NCBI RefSeq assembly: GCF_021538675.1
Contig: NZ_JAJUKH010000014.1
Span: 1-64,000 of the forward strand
Direction of reading: 5' to 3'
DNA: 64,000 nt
DNA from: Paenarthrobacter sp. AR 02
GTDB lineage: Bacteria > Actinomycetota > Actinomycetes > Actinomycetales > Micrococcaceae
Positions 1 to 8,256 of the stretch are shown in pieces; the stretch's first letter is position 1; each line of letters begins with the position of its first letter. The position numbers and the translations under genes were made by a program. Under the pieces are notes generated by a model. That model was given only the letters and a program-made list of their open reading frames with translations. It had not been told where the DNA came from and made no database searches.

Positions 1-2
1 GG

Positions 3-350
3 CTCCCCGGCGGGGCATTGGTCCAAATCGATTCCGTGCGCCGCACTGGCTACGGCTACGACGAACGGATCGAGATCATGGGCTCCGAGGGGATGGTGGA
101 AGCCCGCCGTCACCGTAACGGCGCAGTGTCCAGATACTCTCGCAGCACTGTGGTGGACGACGGGCTTCACCCGGGTTGGTTTGAGCGCGTGCAACCGACG
201 TATGCGGCGGCCCTCGCCGCTTTCGTGTCCTCGCTGGATGGCAGCACGGCGTCCATTCCTTCGCTGCAGGACGGACTGAAAGCCCAAGCTATCGCCGAAG
301 CAGCCGTGCTTTCCCTGCGCTCGGGCCGCATGGAACCCATTAAGTACTGA
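3..350 (+). CDS. Gfo/Idh/MocA family oxidoreductase, C-terminal part (inositol 2-dehydrogenase type)
   Basis: The reading frame is open to the left window edge, so only the last ~115 residues are seen. They contain the C-terminal pattern of NAD-dependent Gfo/Idh/MocA sugar dehydrogenases: a strand ending in RTGYGYDERIEI, then the MGSEGMVEA turn, then a helix ending GLKAQAIAEAAVLSLRSGR. The family oxidises inositols or related sugars; the Rossmann domain that would refine the substrate is outside the window. The TTG at 18 is an internal codon, not a real start. The call is firm at superfamily level and weaker for inositol. Confidence 0.75.
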   Translation, partial: LPGGALVQIDSVRRTGYGYDERIEIMGSEGMVEARRHRNGAVSRYSRSTVVDDGLHPGWFERVQPTYAAALAAFVSSLDGSTASIPSLQDGLKAQAIAEAAVLSLRSGRMEPIKY

Positions 351-1139
351 AGCAAAGGGACACACGGTAGGAGCTGGACGTTCCATCTATCCGCAGTTCG
401 ACCGGAGCGCCGACAGGCGCAATTCCGTCGGCTGATACTGCTGTTCGTTTGAGTCGAACGTCCAGGCATCCAAGATCGGAGACGCTAAGCCACGTGCGTC
501 AGGGCATGCCGAAAATGCCCGCTGAGGTCCTAACCAGGCTTTTTCAAAGTTTGTTCCTTTGGGCCGTGCAGCCGCCGGAGCGGCCATGACGCTCTGACAC
601 TGTGTGTGCCTGGCGCCGCGGGGTCATTTGGGTTGTGGGGAACGGCTTCAGGCTCGGCCGCGGCCGGCGGGGCCCTCCGCATGCGTGCTCATGCTGGGGT
701 TATGCGTTCTTCTCTTGATTCGTCCGATAGGTCGTGGTTGTCCTCAACCTCTGCAGGGGCAGGGGCAGGGGCAGAGGGACCGAGCGCAACGTGGCGTCGA
801 GATGCTCCGTCAAAGTTAGTGGTTGGGCTGGTTGCTGCCGCGAGGCGACCGACCCCGGCCGGTCCTTTTGTCAGACCAAAGTGGGAGCGGACATTGTCCA
901 CCTAAATCGCCTTTATCGAGCGAAGGACGTGAGAACGTGTTCGCGGTCAACATCCGGGCGTCTTTATAGGTTCCGAGGCCATAGACCACTTGAGCGGCGA
1001 TTGGCGATCATCAACATCATCTCCACTGCCGGCGGATGTAGGAAAGACTGTCTGAACCCATCCCTCAACATCATGTCCATGTGGTTCTCCATCGCATCGA
1101 TCGACCACAGCAGGCACAGCATCAAAAGGTGTTGCGGAT
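351..1139. other. 789-bp stretch without a supported gene
   Basis: Several short open frames exist on both strands, but none combines a ribosome site, a recognisable protein and typical codon use. Around 758-779 there is a short GGGGCA-type low-complexity repeat. The minus strand at 950-1140 may carry decayed coding sequence that I cannot identify. Confidence 0.5.
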
Positions 1140-1670
1140 TCAGGAAGACCGGGGGTTGCCACGTACAGTCCGCCGGATGTGGTCCGGGGTAAGCCCGGTC
1201 AGCGAAGCAAGTTCCAAGTCATCACAGACCTGCTTCCGGCGTGCCATGAGAATGAGGGCTTCGCGGCGCCCAAGGATCTGGTCCCGATGAGCTTCGGCGG
1301 TCCGGAGCTCCTCGCTTTTCGCCCGTAACGGGGACAGATGGGCCTGGCGGGGGAGTCCGCTCGGATAAAGCTCTTCATAAGCCAAAGCGATGGTCCGGAC
1401 TGCTTTGATGTTCTCTCCGGCGACGGCAGCAACAGTGCCGACGGGAAGCCCGTCTTCTATGGCTTGGGCGATCAACTCGTTTCTTGCTGCGGTCAAATTC
1501 CGGATGGCACTTGCCGCGTGGGAGAGGAGTTGCCGGTGGGCGGCGAGGGCGCGCGTGAGCTTGGCATGTTCCTGGTCGTCCGCAGCTTCGGGTCGGACGG
1601 GTTCCTTGGCGCGATAACTGTATCTGCCAGTAGGCGGTCGGCTCTGGACTGACCCGACTTGGGCGCGCAT
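1140..1670 (-). CDS. Hypothetical protein, possibly DNA-binding
   Basis: A 176-residue protein with normal high-GC codon use and a purine-rich ribosome site (GGAGAGAGAG) just upstream of the ATG. It is rich in Ala, Arg and Leu and mostly helical. Two segments resemble helix-turn-helix units: around residues 70-95 (ending IKAVRTIALAYEE) and near the C terminus at 147-168 (LASLTGLTPDHIRRTVRG). I do not recognise a named family. It is convergent with nothing and stands alone upstream of the aminotransferase operon, on the opposite strand. A regulatory role is a guess from the helix pattern. Confidence 0.55.
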   Translation of the reverse strand: MRAQVGSVQSRPPTGRYSYRAKEPVRPEAADDQEHAKLTRALAAHRQLLSHAASAIRNLTAARNELIAQAIEDGLPVGTVAAVAGENIKAVRTIALAYEELYPSGLPRQAHLSPLRAKSEELRTAEAHRDQILGRREALILMARRKQVCDDLELASLTGLTPDHIRRTVRGNPRSS

Positions 1671-1843
1671 TGTCTCTCTCTCCGACGATTGGCGAACACT
1701 TCTGAGCTATGAATCTAGGCAGCCTTCGTCCAGCCGCGGAAATACCAATAACGTGTGAGCCCATAAGCAAAGTGCATAGCCACAACCCGTCCGGGCTGGA
1801 AAACACCCTAATCAGCACACGGATCACCGGTACAAGGCCGGAC

Positions 1844-1883
1844 GTCATAAGACCCTCTTATGAATCCACGCACATTAGGTCTT
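1844..1883 (+). promoter_or_regulatory. Candidate two-part operator upstream of the aminotransferase operon
   Basis: GTCATAA (1844-1850), 23 bp, then ATTAGGTCTT (1874-1883). The same two blocks with the same 23-bp gap lie in the lysR-pxpA intergenic region at 5462-5501. Within this copy ATAAGACC and GGTCTTAT form an inverted repeat, and TCATAAGA-CCC-TCTTATGA (1845-1863) is a perfect 8-bp inverted repeat. It lies 84 bp before the start codon. Binding by the LysR protein encoded at 4378-5331 is inferred. Confidence 0.55.
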
Positions 1884-1966
1884 ATCCACAGCGCCCCCGG
1901 ATCCCTAGTCTCGAAAAAGGGATACGCGAATCCGCGCGTCCCGAGTTCCACATTCCTGGAGGAGAC

Positions 1967-3175
1967 ATGTCTGAGTTCCTGCCGGCGTCGAGGGTCACGC
2001 GTATCAAGTCCTCCGCCAGCGTTGCCGCGGCCGCCCGCGTCCGCGAACTGAAAGCTGAAGGCATCCCGATCATCGACCTTACTGTTGGCGAGCCGGACTT
2101 CGACACCCCGGACCACATCAAGGCCGCCGCCATCGAGGCAATCCACGCCGGCGAGACCAAGTACACCTCGGTGACTGGTACGCCCGAGCTGCAGACGGCC
2201 ATCCTTCGAAAGATCGAAGGCCACACCGGGCACCACTACGAGCGAAACCAGCTCACTATTGGCGGCGGCGCCAAGCAGGTCCTGTACGTCGCACTCATGG
2301 CATCGCTCAATGAAGGCGATGAAGTAATTGTCCCGGCGCCGTACTGGGTTTCCTACCCGGACATGGTCCTGGCCAACGACGGCACGCCCGTGATCGTCGC
2401 GTGCGGCGAAGACACTGGCTTCAAGCTCACGCCGGACGCGTTGGAAAATGCCATCACCCCCAAGACCAAATGGCTGATCCTCAACGCGCCATCCAACCCG
2501 ACCGGTGCGGTCTACTCCCGCAAGGAACTTCAGGCTCTTGGAGCGGTCCTCGGTGAACACCCCCACGTCTTCGTCCTCACCGATGAAATCTACGACGAAG
2601 TCAACTTCGGCGACGGCCGCGTAACCAGCTTGGTCACTGCCGCTCCGGCTCTCAAGGATCGGATCCTGTTGGTTAACGGCGTTTCCAAGGCCTACGCGAT
2701 GACCGGTTGGCGGCTGGGCTACGGCGTCGGGCCGGCGCCCTTGATCGCGGCGATGAACAAACTGCAGTCCCAGACGTCGTCGTGCCCGTCGTCCATCAGC
2801 CAGGCAGCCGCAGCCGCCGCGCTGAACGGCGATCAGTCCTTCGTTCGCGACAGTGTGGAGGTTTACCGCAAGCGCCGGGACGCCGCCGTCGAGGGTTTGA
2901 ACGCAATCGACGGCCTGTCAGTTGCGCCGGCGGAAGGTGCCTTCTATGCCTACGTGAACTGCTCAGGGGTAATCGGCAAATCCGCGCCTGACGGCCGGAT
3001 CATCGAGAACGATCAGGATTTCACGCTCTATCTGCTGGACGCCGCGCGCGTGGCCGTCATCCAGGGTTCGGCCTACGGCCTTGGTCCCTACTTCCGCATC
3101 TCCTTCGCCACTTCGCTGGAGACCATCAACGCCGGCGTGGATTCCATCCGCGATGCCGTCAACAATCTCACCTAG
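1967..3175 (+). CDS. Pyridoxal-phosphate class I/II aminotransferase (AspC type)
   Basis: A 402-residue fold-type I aminotransferase. Recognisable landmarks are VGEPDFDTPDHIKAAA near the N terminus, the NAPSNPTGAVYS motif, the TDEIYDEV strand with the PLP-contacting Asp and Tyr, the Schiff-base lysine in VNGVSKAYAMTGWRLGYG, and a C-terminal FRISFATS arginine for the substrate carboxylate. The ATG at 1967 is chosen because GGAGGAGA precedes it at 1958-1965; an in-frame extension to 1709 lacks a site. It is followed 13 bp later by the RraA-type aldolase gene. Amino acid to 2-oxoacid conversion feeding that aldolase is a reasonable inference; the substrate is unknown. Confidence 0.9.
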   Translation: MSEFLPASRVTRIKSSASVAAAARVRELKAEGIPIIDLTVGEPDFDTPDHIKAAAIEAIHAGETKYTSVTGTPELQTAILRKIEGHTGHHYERNQLTIGGGAKQVLYVALMASLNEGDEVIVPAPYWVSYPDMVLANDGTPVIVACGEDTGFKLTPDALENAITPKTKWLILNAPSNPTGAVYSRKELQALGAVLGEHPHVFVLTDEIYDEVNFGDGRVTSLVTAAPALKDRILLVNGVSKAYAMTGWRLGYGVGPAPLIAAMNKLQSQTSSCPSSISQAAAAAALNGDQSFVRDSVEVYRKRRDAAVEGLNAIDGLSVAPAEGAFYAYVNCSGVIGKSAPDGRIIENDQDFTLYLLDAARVAVIQGSAYGLGPYFRISFATSLETINAGVDSIRDAVNNLT

Positions 3176-3188
3176 AAAGACCCAGGAA

Positions 3189-3863
3189 ATGATCCACGTC
3201 AAGACCAAGTTCGAGCGGCCCGAGGCTGATGTCGTCAGCCGCCTCGCCGCCTTCTCTTCTGCAACGATCCATGAAGCGCAGGGCCGCCGGGGCGCCTTGA
3301 GCTCCAAGATCAAGCCGATTGACCGCTCCATGTCCTTCTGTGGTCCGGCCGTCACCGTCGCCTGTGCACCGCAGGACAACCTCATGCTCCAGGTGGCCAT
3401 CCACTATGCACAGGCGGGTGACGTCGTGCTTGTTGGCGCACAGGAAATGGCCGAGGCCGGCACGTTCGGCGACGTCCTGGGCAACGCCATGAAGGCCAAG
3501 GGAATCGCCGCGATGGTCACCGATTCCGGCGTCCGCGACACCCAGGACCTGATCGCGCTCGGCCTGCCCGTCTTCTCCGGCAGCATCAGCATCAAGGGCA
3601 CGGTGAAGGAAACGCTTGGCCCGATCAACCACCCGATTATCTTCGGCGACGAAATCATCTACCCAGGCGACATCCTTCGCGGTGACGCTGACGGGGTAGT
3701 AGTAGTTCGCCGCGAGGAGGCCGAGGAAGTCATCGCCTTGTCCCAAGCCCGCGACGACCATGAGCGCGAACTCATCAAGCTTTACCACGACGGCGGCAAC
3801 ACCATTGAGCTGTGCGGCCTGACGGAGAAGCTGAAAGAGAAGGGCCTCCTGGTCGAAGACTAG
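3189..3863 (+). CDS. RraA-family 4-hydroxy-4-methyl-2-oxoglutarate (HMG/CHA) type aldolase
   Basis: A 224-residue RraA-like protein. The AATIHEAQGRRGAL-like N-terminal segment, CGPAVTVACAPQDNL, GDVVLVGAQE and MVTDSGVRDTQDL (with the Arg-Asp pair that binds substrate and divalent metal in this family), and GDADGVVVVR all fit class II pyruvate aldolases such as LigK/GalC, which cleave 4-hydroxy-2-oxo diacids and decarboxylate oxaloacetate. The metal-binding GxxxRD pattern argues for an enzyme and not the RNase E inhibitor RraA. The ATG at 3189 follows a CCAGGA ribosome site. It sits in a two-gene operon with the aminotransferase and is closed by a strong terminator. Confidence 0.85.
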   Translation: MIHVKTKFERPEADVVSRLAAFSSATIHEAQGRRGALSSKIKPIDRSMSFCGPAVTVACAPQDNLMLQVAIHYAQAGDVVLVGAQEMAEAGTFGDVLGNAMKAKGIAAMVTDSGVRDTQDLIALGLPVFSGSISIKGTVKETLGPINHPIIFGDEIIYPGDILRGDADGVVVVRREEAEEVIALSQARDDHERELIKLYHDGGNTIELCGLTEKLKEKGLLVED

Positions 3864-3877
3864 GAGCTCCGGCCCGG

Positions 3878-3914
3878 ACCGGCCGCTGCTGGTACATCAG
3901 CAGCGGCCGGTCTT
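3878..3914 (+). terminator. Rho-independent terminator of the aminotransferase-aldolase operon
   Basis: A perfect 14-bp GC-rich stem (3878-3891 with 3898-3911), 6-nt loop, followed by a short T-rich tail. It begins 15 bp after the aldolase stop codon. Confidence 0.85.
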
Positions 3915-3959
3915 TGGCGTGCCGTTGACTCTTTGGCTTGCTGTATTCGAGCACAAGAA

Positions 3960-3986
3960 AGGCGCCTTGCCGGTGGCAGGGCGCCT
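3960..3986 (-). terminator. Terminator of the 73-residue minus-strand gene
   Basis: A 12-bp stem (3960-3971 with 3975-3986, one G-T pair) with a 3-nt loop. On the minus strand it is followed by TTTCTTG, so it terminates leftward transcription from the small gene ending at 4032. Confidence 0.65.
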
Positions 3987-4031
3987 CAACGTGGTGCAGA
4001 TTCGGTTAAGGTACGACGGCGGGTGGCCGGG

Positions 4032-4253
4032 TCAGTCGAGGCCGGCGCGACCGGGCCGGGTGTCCAACAAGTGCCATTCAATGCTGTTGCCCGCGTGCGC
4101 CGGCATCAGGCTTCCTTCAAAGACGAACAGCGGTTCGCCGATCCCGCCAAGTGGGCGCCAGAAGCCGTTCCGTGGGCAATGGAATCCGGTTCGTGCGCTG
4201 AGGGTTCCGCGGGTTGGATTCGACACCCATCCGGCTGTGCTGATCTTTTTCAC
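4032..4253 (-). CDS. Small conserved-looking hypothetical protein (73 aa)
   Basis: A compact 73-residue protein starting with GTG, preceded by AAAGGAAA 6 nt upstream, and followed 45 bp later by its own hairpin terminator. It is basic and aromatic-rich, with a central RNGFWRPLGG turn and a GEPLFVFEGSLMPA segment resembling a small SH3-like or barrel fold, but I cannot name a family. It is monocistronic between two larger operons. Gene signals on both sides make it more credible than a random frame. Confidence 0.5.
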   Translation of the reverse strand: MKKISTAGWVSNPTRGTLSARTGFHCPRNGFWRPLGGIGEPLFVFEGSLMPAHAGNSIEWHLLDTRPGRAGLD

Positions 4254-4377
4254 CGTTGTTTCCTTTGAACGTGCCCGCGGAATCCGTGAGCTGGTTTCGA
4301 ATTGTTTGCTAATTCGATATTAGGAAATTAGAACGGTCTTGAATAAGACCAAAGCTGTCTGTCCGGATAAGGCTTTG

Positions 4378-5331
4378 TTATGGATGGGCCGGGAGTTGCA
4401 CGGGGTCGGTCCCGTACTTGTTGATCAGTTGCTGATGGAGCATCTCTTTGACCACCAGCAGCACGGCAGACGCGGCCTCGGACAAGGGCTCGTGGTCCGG
4501 GGTGCACAGGGCGATCTTGCTCTGCAGGCCGGGTTCCACGATCCGCAGCACCTTGAAGTCCTGGTCCGGGAAGAGGGCATCCGCTGCTGATTTGGGCAAC
4601 ACCGTGCCGCCGAGGTTCGCCCGGATGAGCCTGGTCAGGGAAGGGACGGATTCCACTTCGCCCACCAGCCTCAAAGGCAGGTCCTGGTCCGCCAAGCCTT
4701 TTTCGATGAGCTGGCGAAGGGTGTGGTTCTTCTCCGGCAGGAACAGCCCTACTGTGCTGGCTTCCGCAAGCGTGATGGTGTTCTTGCCGTCTTTGCCGGG
4801 GGCGAGGTCCACGTCCGGGTGCACCACCAGGTGGAGGTCTTCGACGATCATGGTGGTGAATTGAACGCCCCGGATCTTTCCAGGCTCGTAAATCAACGCC
4901 ATGTCGAGGCGGCCGTTCTTGATGGCTTCGCTCAGGACTCCGCCAAAAATTTCGGTCAGGTGGACCACGATATCCGGGTAGCGGCGGCCGACCTCGCTGA
5001 TGATCTGGGGAGTCAGGCTGGAGGCCATGCTGTACGGCGCGATGGCAATGGACACCCGGCCCGAGGGTGCGGCGCCGGAGGAAGCGACGTCCTGGCGGGC
5101 TTGCTCCACCAGCCGCAGGATCGACTGTGCATGGCGGTAGAGCGTGTGCCCGGCTGCCGTGGGTTCGACGCCTTGCTTGCTGCGGATCAGCAGCCGCTGC
5201 TTGAGATCGTTCTCCAGTGCCGAGACTTGCTGGCTGAGGGCCGGCTGGGCCACATGGAGGGCAGCCGCGGCCTTCGTGATGCTCCCGGAGTCAACGATCT
5301 GAACGAAGTATGAGACCTTCCGCGTGTCCAT
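4378..5331 (-). CDS. LysR-family transcriptional regulator, likely controlling pxpABC
   Basis: A 317-residue LysR protein. The N-terminal winged helix is clear (residues 1-65: YFVQIVDSGSITKAAAALHVAQPALSQQVSALE), followed by the linker helix and a two-lobed effector domain. The ATG at 5331 follows AGGAAGG; a longer in-frame reading to 5466 would run through the promoter. It is divergent from pxpA and the shared region holds the element at 5462-5501. LysR proteins usually repress themselves and activate the divergent operon with a ligand from that pathway, so a pyroglutamate-like effector is plausible but unproven. Confidence 0.9.
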   Translation of the reverse strand: MDTRKVSYFVQIVDSGSITKAAAALHVAQPALSQQVSALENDLKQRLLIRSKQGVEPTAAGHTLYRHAQSILRLVEQARQDVASSGAAPSGRVSIAIAPYSMASSLTPQIISEVGRRYPDIVVHLTEIFGGVLSEAIKNGRLDMALIYEPGKIRGVQFTTMIVEDLHLVVHPDVDLAPGKDGKNTITLAEASTVGLFLPEKNHTLRQLIEKGLADQDLPLRLVGEVESVPSLTRLIRANLGGTVLPKSAADALFPDQDFKVLRIVEPGLQSKIALCTPDHEPLSEAASAVLLVVKEMLHQQLINKYGTDPVQLPAHP

Positions 5332-5461
5332 GGATGTACCTTCCTGGAGCCGTGCCCCGTGGGTGGGAAGTCCCCTGGGTGGCAGGTCCCGATGTTCAAA
5401 TATAGACGCATCTCCCAGCAGGGTTCCGCTGGGACCCATGCCACAGGGCCGGGTGGTGTAC

Positions 5462-5501
5462 GTCATAACGGAGACCTATCACGGGATAGCTATTAGGTCT
5501 T
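5462..5501 (+). promoter_or_regulatory. Candidate two-part LysR operator in the lysR-pxpA intergenic region
   Basis: GTCATAA (5462-5468) and ATTAGGTCTT (5492-5501) separated by 23 bp, exactly as at 1844-1883. Between them CTATC-ACGG-GATAG (5476-5489) is an inverted repeat. The position between divergent lysR and its presumed target operon is typical for LysR sites. Confidence 0.6.
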
Positions 5502-5663
5502 TGTGCAGGGGTCCCGACGGGTGCGAGACTTTTGGAACGAACTTCAGGCAACGCCCCCGATTTACTCCGGCGACTGCCATTTACCGGGAATTCTTTTATG
5601 ACCCATTACGCGGCGTTGGCAAATTCCCGCATTACCTGCAGAACCACACGGAAAGAGAACCAC

Positions 5664-6452
5664 GTGAACCCGATAATTGATCTTGTAGCGGATCTTGGAG
5701 AGGGATTTGGCGCCTACACCATTGGCGACGATTCCGAGCTCCTGGAGATCGTTTCAAGCGCCAATATCGCGTGCGGGTTCCATGCCGGTGATCCGGACAT
5801 CATGGCGGCCACGGTGGCTGAGTGCGTTCGCCGCGGAGTCGGCATCGGGGCACATCCAAGCTTCCCTGACCTGCGAGGGTTCGGACGGCGGGACATGGGC
5901 CTCACTGCCGACGAGGTCCGGAACGATGTTCTTTATCAGCTGGGCGCGTTGAACGGCTTCGCCGCTTTCCACGGCACCAAGGTCACGCACCTGGCCCCGC
6001 ACGGCCGGCTTGGCAACCTCGTCGCAGTCCGCGACGACTATGCCAAGGCTGTGGCTGAAGCCGCGGTCCGCGTCGACAACGAACTGATCGTGGTGGCCCA
6101 GGAAGGCGAACTGGCTGCAGCGTCACGCGACGCCGGGCTGGACGTCGCAATCGTGGGCATCGTGGACCGCGCCTACCAGGAAGACGGCACGCTGGTTCCC
6201 CGCAGCCAGCCCGGTGCCGTGCTGCATGATCCTACGGAGATCGTGGACCGTACCCTGCGCATGGTGGTTGAGGGCAAGGTCCGCTGCGCCAACGGTGCGG
6301 ACCTGGACATCGCCGTGGACACCCTCCTCCTGCACGGGGACAACCCTGGCGCCGTGCAGCTGGCACGTCGGATCCGTTCGGAACTCATTACCGCCGGTGT
6401 CCACATCGCACCCCTGGCTGAGGTCATGGACGCAAAGAAGAAAGCGGCCTGA
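5664..6452 (+). CDS. pxpA: 5-oxoprolinase subunit PxpA (LamB/YcsF family)
   Basis: A 262-residue protein of the LamB/YcsF family. The diagnostic N terminus is DLVADLGEGFGAYTIGDD, followed by ANIACGFHAGDP, GAHPSFPDLRGFGRRDM, VTHLAPHGRLGN and LLLHGDNPGA, all conserved in PxpA. With PxpB and PxpC it forms the ATP-dependent bacterial 5-oxoprolinase that opens pyroglutamate to glutamate. GTG at 5664 is chosen as start because GGAAAGAGA lies just upstream and it begins the conserved region; an upstream ATG at 5532 would add poorly conserved sequence. First gene of the operon under the LysR gene at 4378. Confidence 0.92.
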   Translation: MNPIIDLVADLGEGFGAYTIGDDSELLEIVSSANIACGFHAGDPDIMAATVAECVRRGVGIGAHPSFPDLRGFGRRDMGLTADEVRNDVLYQLGALNGFAAFHGTKVTHLAPHGRLGNLVAVRDDYAKAVAEAAVRVDNELIVVAQEGELAAASRDAGLDVAIVGIVDRAYQEDGTLVPRSQPGAVLHDPTEIVDRTLRMVVEGKVRCANGADLDIAVDTLLLHGDNPGAVQLARRIRSELITAGVHIAPLAEVMDAKKKAA

Positions 6453-6453
6453 C

Positions 6454-7191
6454 ATGTCCGTCCTCACAGCGTCTCCCACCGAGATCTACGAGTCCGGAGA
6501 TTCCGCAGTGCGTGTGGTTGCCATCTCCGAAGCGAGCGAACAGAACTGGCTCACCGTCCATGGGCTGGCCAACTGGCTCGAAAACTGCGGTGCCGAAGGT
6601 CTACACGGCGCGGTTCCCACCTACGATTCGGTGTTGGTGGAGTTCGATCCCCTCCTCGTTTCTGCCCGCCAGGTCCGGGCCTTCGTAAAGCTGGGACTGT
6701 TGGAGCTCGCCCACGCCGACGAGTCCGCAAAAGCACCCCGCGAGTTCGATGTCCCCGTCGTGTATGGCGGCGGGTACGGCCCCGACTTGGAGCGCGTCGC
6801 TGAGCACCAGGGGATCTCCGTGGAGGAGGTCATCCGCCTCCACATCGAAAAGACGTACACCGTTCGCTGCCTCGGCGCGCCCGCCGGGTCCCCGATGATG
6901 GACGGGCCCGCATTCCCCAAGCCCGTGCCGCGGCTCAAGGATCCCCGGCTCAGCGTCCCGGCTGGAGCCGTCTCTGTGGCCGGTCGGCAGGCAGTCATCG
7001 CTCCGGCAATGGCCCCGGGTGGTTGGTGCGTCATCGGACAGACTCCCTTTTCGGTACTGAACATTCGCCGCGAGCCTCTGGTGCCTTACAAGCCGGGGGA
7101 CATCCTGCGGTTCCGCCAGATCCGCCCAGAGGAGTTCAGCGACTACGCCGGCCTGGAGCTGGAACCCTTGGAACCAGGGGTGCAGCCATGA
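6454..7191 (+). CDS. pxpB: 5-oxoprolinase subunit PxpB (KipI-like, AHS1 domain)
   Basis: A 245-residue AHS1/carboxyltransferase domain subunit 1 protein. It shows the N-terminal GDSAVRV segment, PTYDSVLVEFDP, the VPVVYGGGYGPDLE strand, and the C-terminal PMMDG...RLSVPAGAVSVAGRQAVIAPAMAPGGWCVIG region typical of PxpB/KipI. It starts 1 nt after the pxpA stop and overlaps pxpC by 4 bp, so the three subunits are translationally coupled. The 5-oxoprolinase role follows from the complete pxpABC set. Confidence 0.92.
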   Translation: MSVLTASPTEIYESGDSAVRVVAISEASEQNWLTVHGLANWLENCGAEGLHGAVPTYDSVLVEFDPLLVSARQVRAFVKLGLLELAHADESAKAPREFDVPVVYGGGYGPDLERVAEHQGISVEEVIRLHIEKTYTVRCLGAPAGSPMMDGPAFPKPVPRLKDPRLSVPAGAVSVAGRQAVIAPAMAPGGWCVIGQTPFSVLNIRREPLVPYKPGDILRFRQIRPEEFSDYAGLELEPLEPGVQP

Positions 7192-8201
7192 CCGGCGAAA
7201 TCCTCATCCAGCAGCCAGGCAACTCGGTGGTTACTGACCTCGGCAGGACCCGTGGCCCCCGCTTCGGCCTTCCGGTCAACGGGGCCCTGGACCAGTACTC
7301 GGCCCGTGCCGCCAACATCCTGGCAGGGAACCTGGACAACCATCCCCTGGTGGAGATCACGGCCCTGGACTTCCGGATGAAGGCCACCACCGACATCCTG
7401 ATCGCCGTCACCGGGGCTCCACTCACGCTCACAGTTGGCGGACGTCCGGCCAGCCAGTGGGAGCCCGTGTCCGTACGGGCCGGCGAATCGGTTTCCCTTC
7501 GCGGGATCCATCGTGGCCTCCGCGCCTACCTTGCTATCCACGGTTCCGTCGAGGCAGAGACCTTGCTCGGCAGTGCAGCCCCGGACACGGTCGTGGGCTT
7601 CGGGCTTCAGCTCAAGGAAGGAACTACGCTGCTCACCCGCAGGAGCGTGGGCCCAGTACGCCAGCCGTACTTCGACCTTCCCCTTTTCCGGCTCGGCCTT
7701 GAACGCCCGAGCATGGGATCAGACTTGTTGGTCGACGTGACCGACGGGCCGGATGTCGCCGAGTTCGGCGAATCCGGTGAATTGCTCTTCACCACCGAGT
7801 ACGCAGTCAGCGGCCGCAGCAACCACATCGGTCTGCGACTCGGCGGGGAGCTTCCGGAAAGAACCACCACCGGTGAGGTGCTTTCCCGCGGCGTGCCAGT
7901 GGGCGCCGTCGAGGTTCCCTCAAGGGAAGAGCTGCTGGTACTGCACCGTGGACGTGGCGTCACCGCCGGGTATCCGGTACTCGCAGTAGTCACCAGCACC
8001 GGACTGGATGTCCTGGCCCAAGCGAGGCCAGGGGACAAAGTCCGTTTTCGGAAAACAACAGTGGCGGAGGCAACTGCCGTCCACAGGCGCTCGCGGGCCC
8101 AACTCGAAACCCTCCGCGAATCCGTTAACACCGTCTTCGGACTCCTCGGCATCGGATGCCGTCCCCAGTGGCAGGACCTACCAGTTGCGGCATGCAGCTA
8201 A
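7188..8201 (+). CDS. pxpC: 5-oxoprolinase subunit PxpC (biotin-dependent carboxyltransferase-like, AHS2 domain)
   Basis: A 337-residue AHS2/KipA-like protein: the N-terminal QQPGNSVVTDLGRTRGPRFG motif and GLPVNGALDQYSARAANILAGN are diagnostic. It overlaps pxpB by ATGA. Together with PxpA and PxpB it gives ATP-dependent lactam hydrolysis of 5-oxoproline. The same domain occurs fused in the carboxylase at 36091. The next gene is a transporter 55 bp downstream, which may import the substrate. Confidence 0.92.
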   Translation: MTGEILIQQPGNSVVTDLGRTRGPRFGLPVNGALDQYSARAANILAGNLDNHPLVEITALDFRMKATTDILIAVTGAPLTLTVGGRPASQWEPVSVRAGESVSLRGIHRGLRAYLAIHGSVEAETLLGSAAPDTVVGFGLQLKEGTTLLTRRSVGPVRQPYFDLPLFRLGLERPSMGSDLLVDVTDGPDVAEFGESGELLFTTEYAVSGRSNHIGLRLGGELPERTTTGEVLSRGVPVGAVEVPSREELLVLHRGRGVTAGYPVLAVVTSTGLDVLAQARPGDKVRFRKTTVAEATAVHRRSRAQLETLRESVNTVFGLLGIGCRPQWQDLPVAACS

Positions 8202-8256
8202 AACCCTGTCGTCATACCAGTAGGCGTTGCTACGCTCATCTCAGTAAGGAAAAGTC

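Noticed and set aside
734..1192. 152-codon plus-strand open frame in the gene-poor region
   Set aside because: Cys/Arg-rich composition, no ribosome site, overlaps the 3' end of the more credible minus-strand gene.
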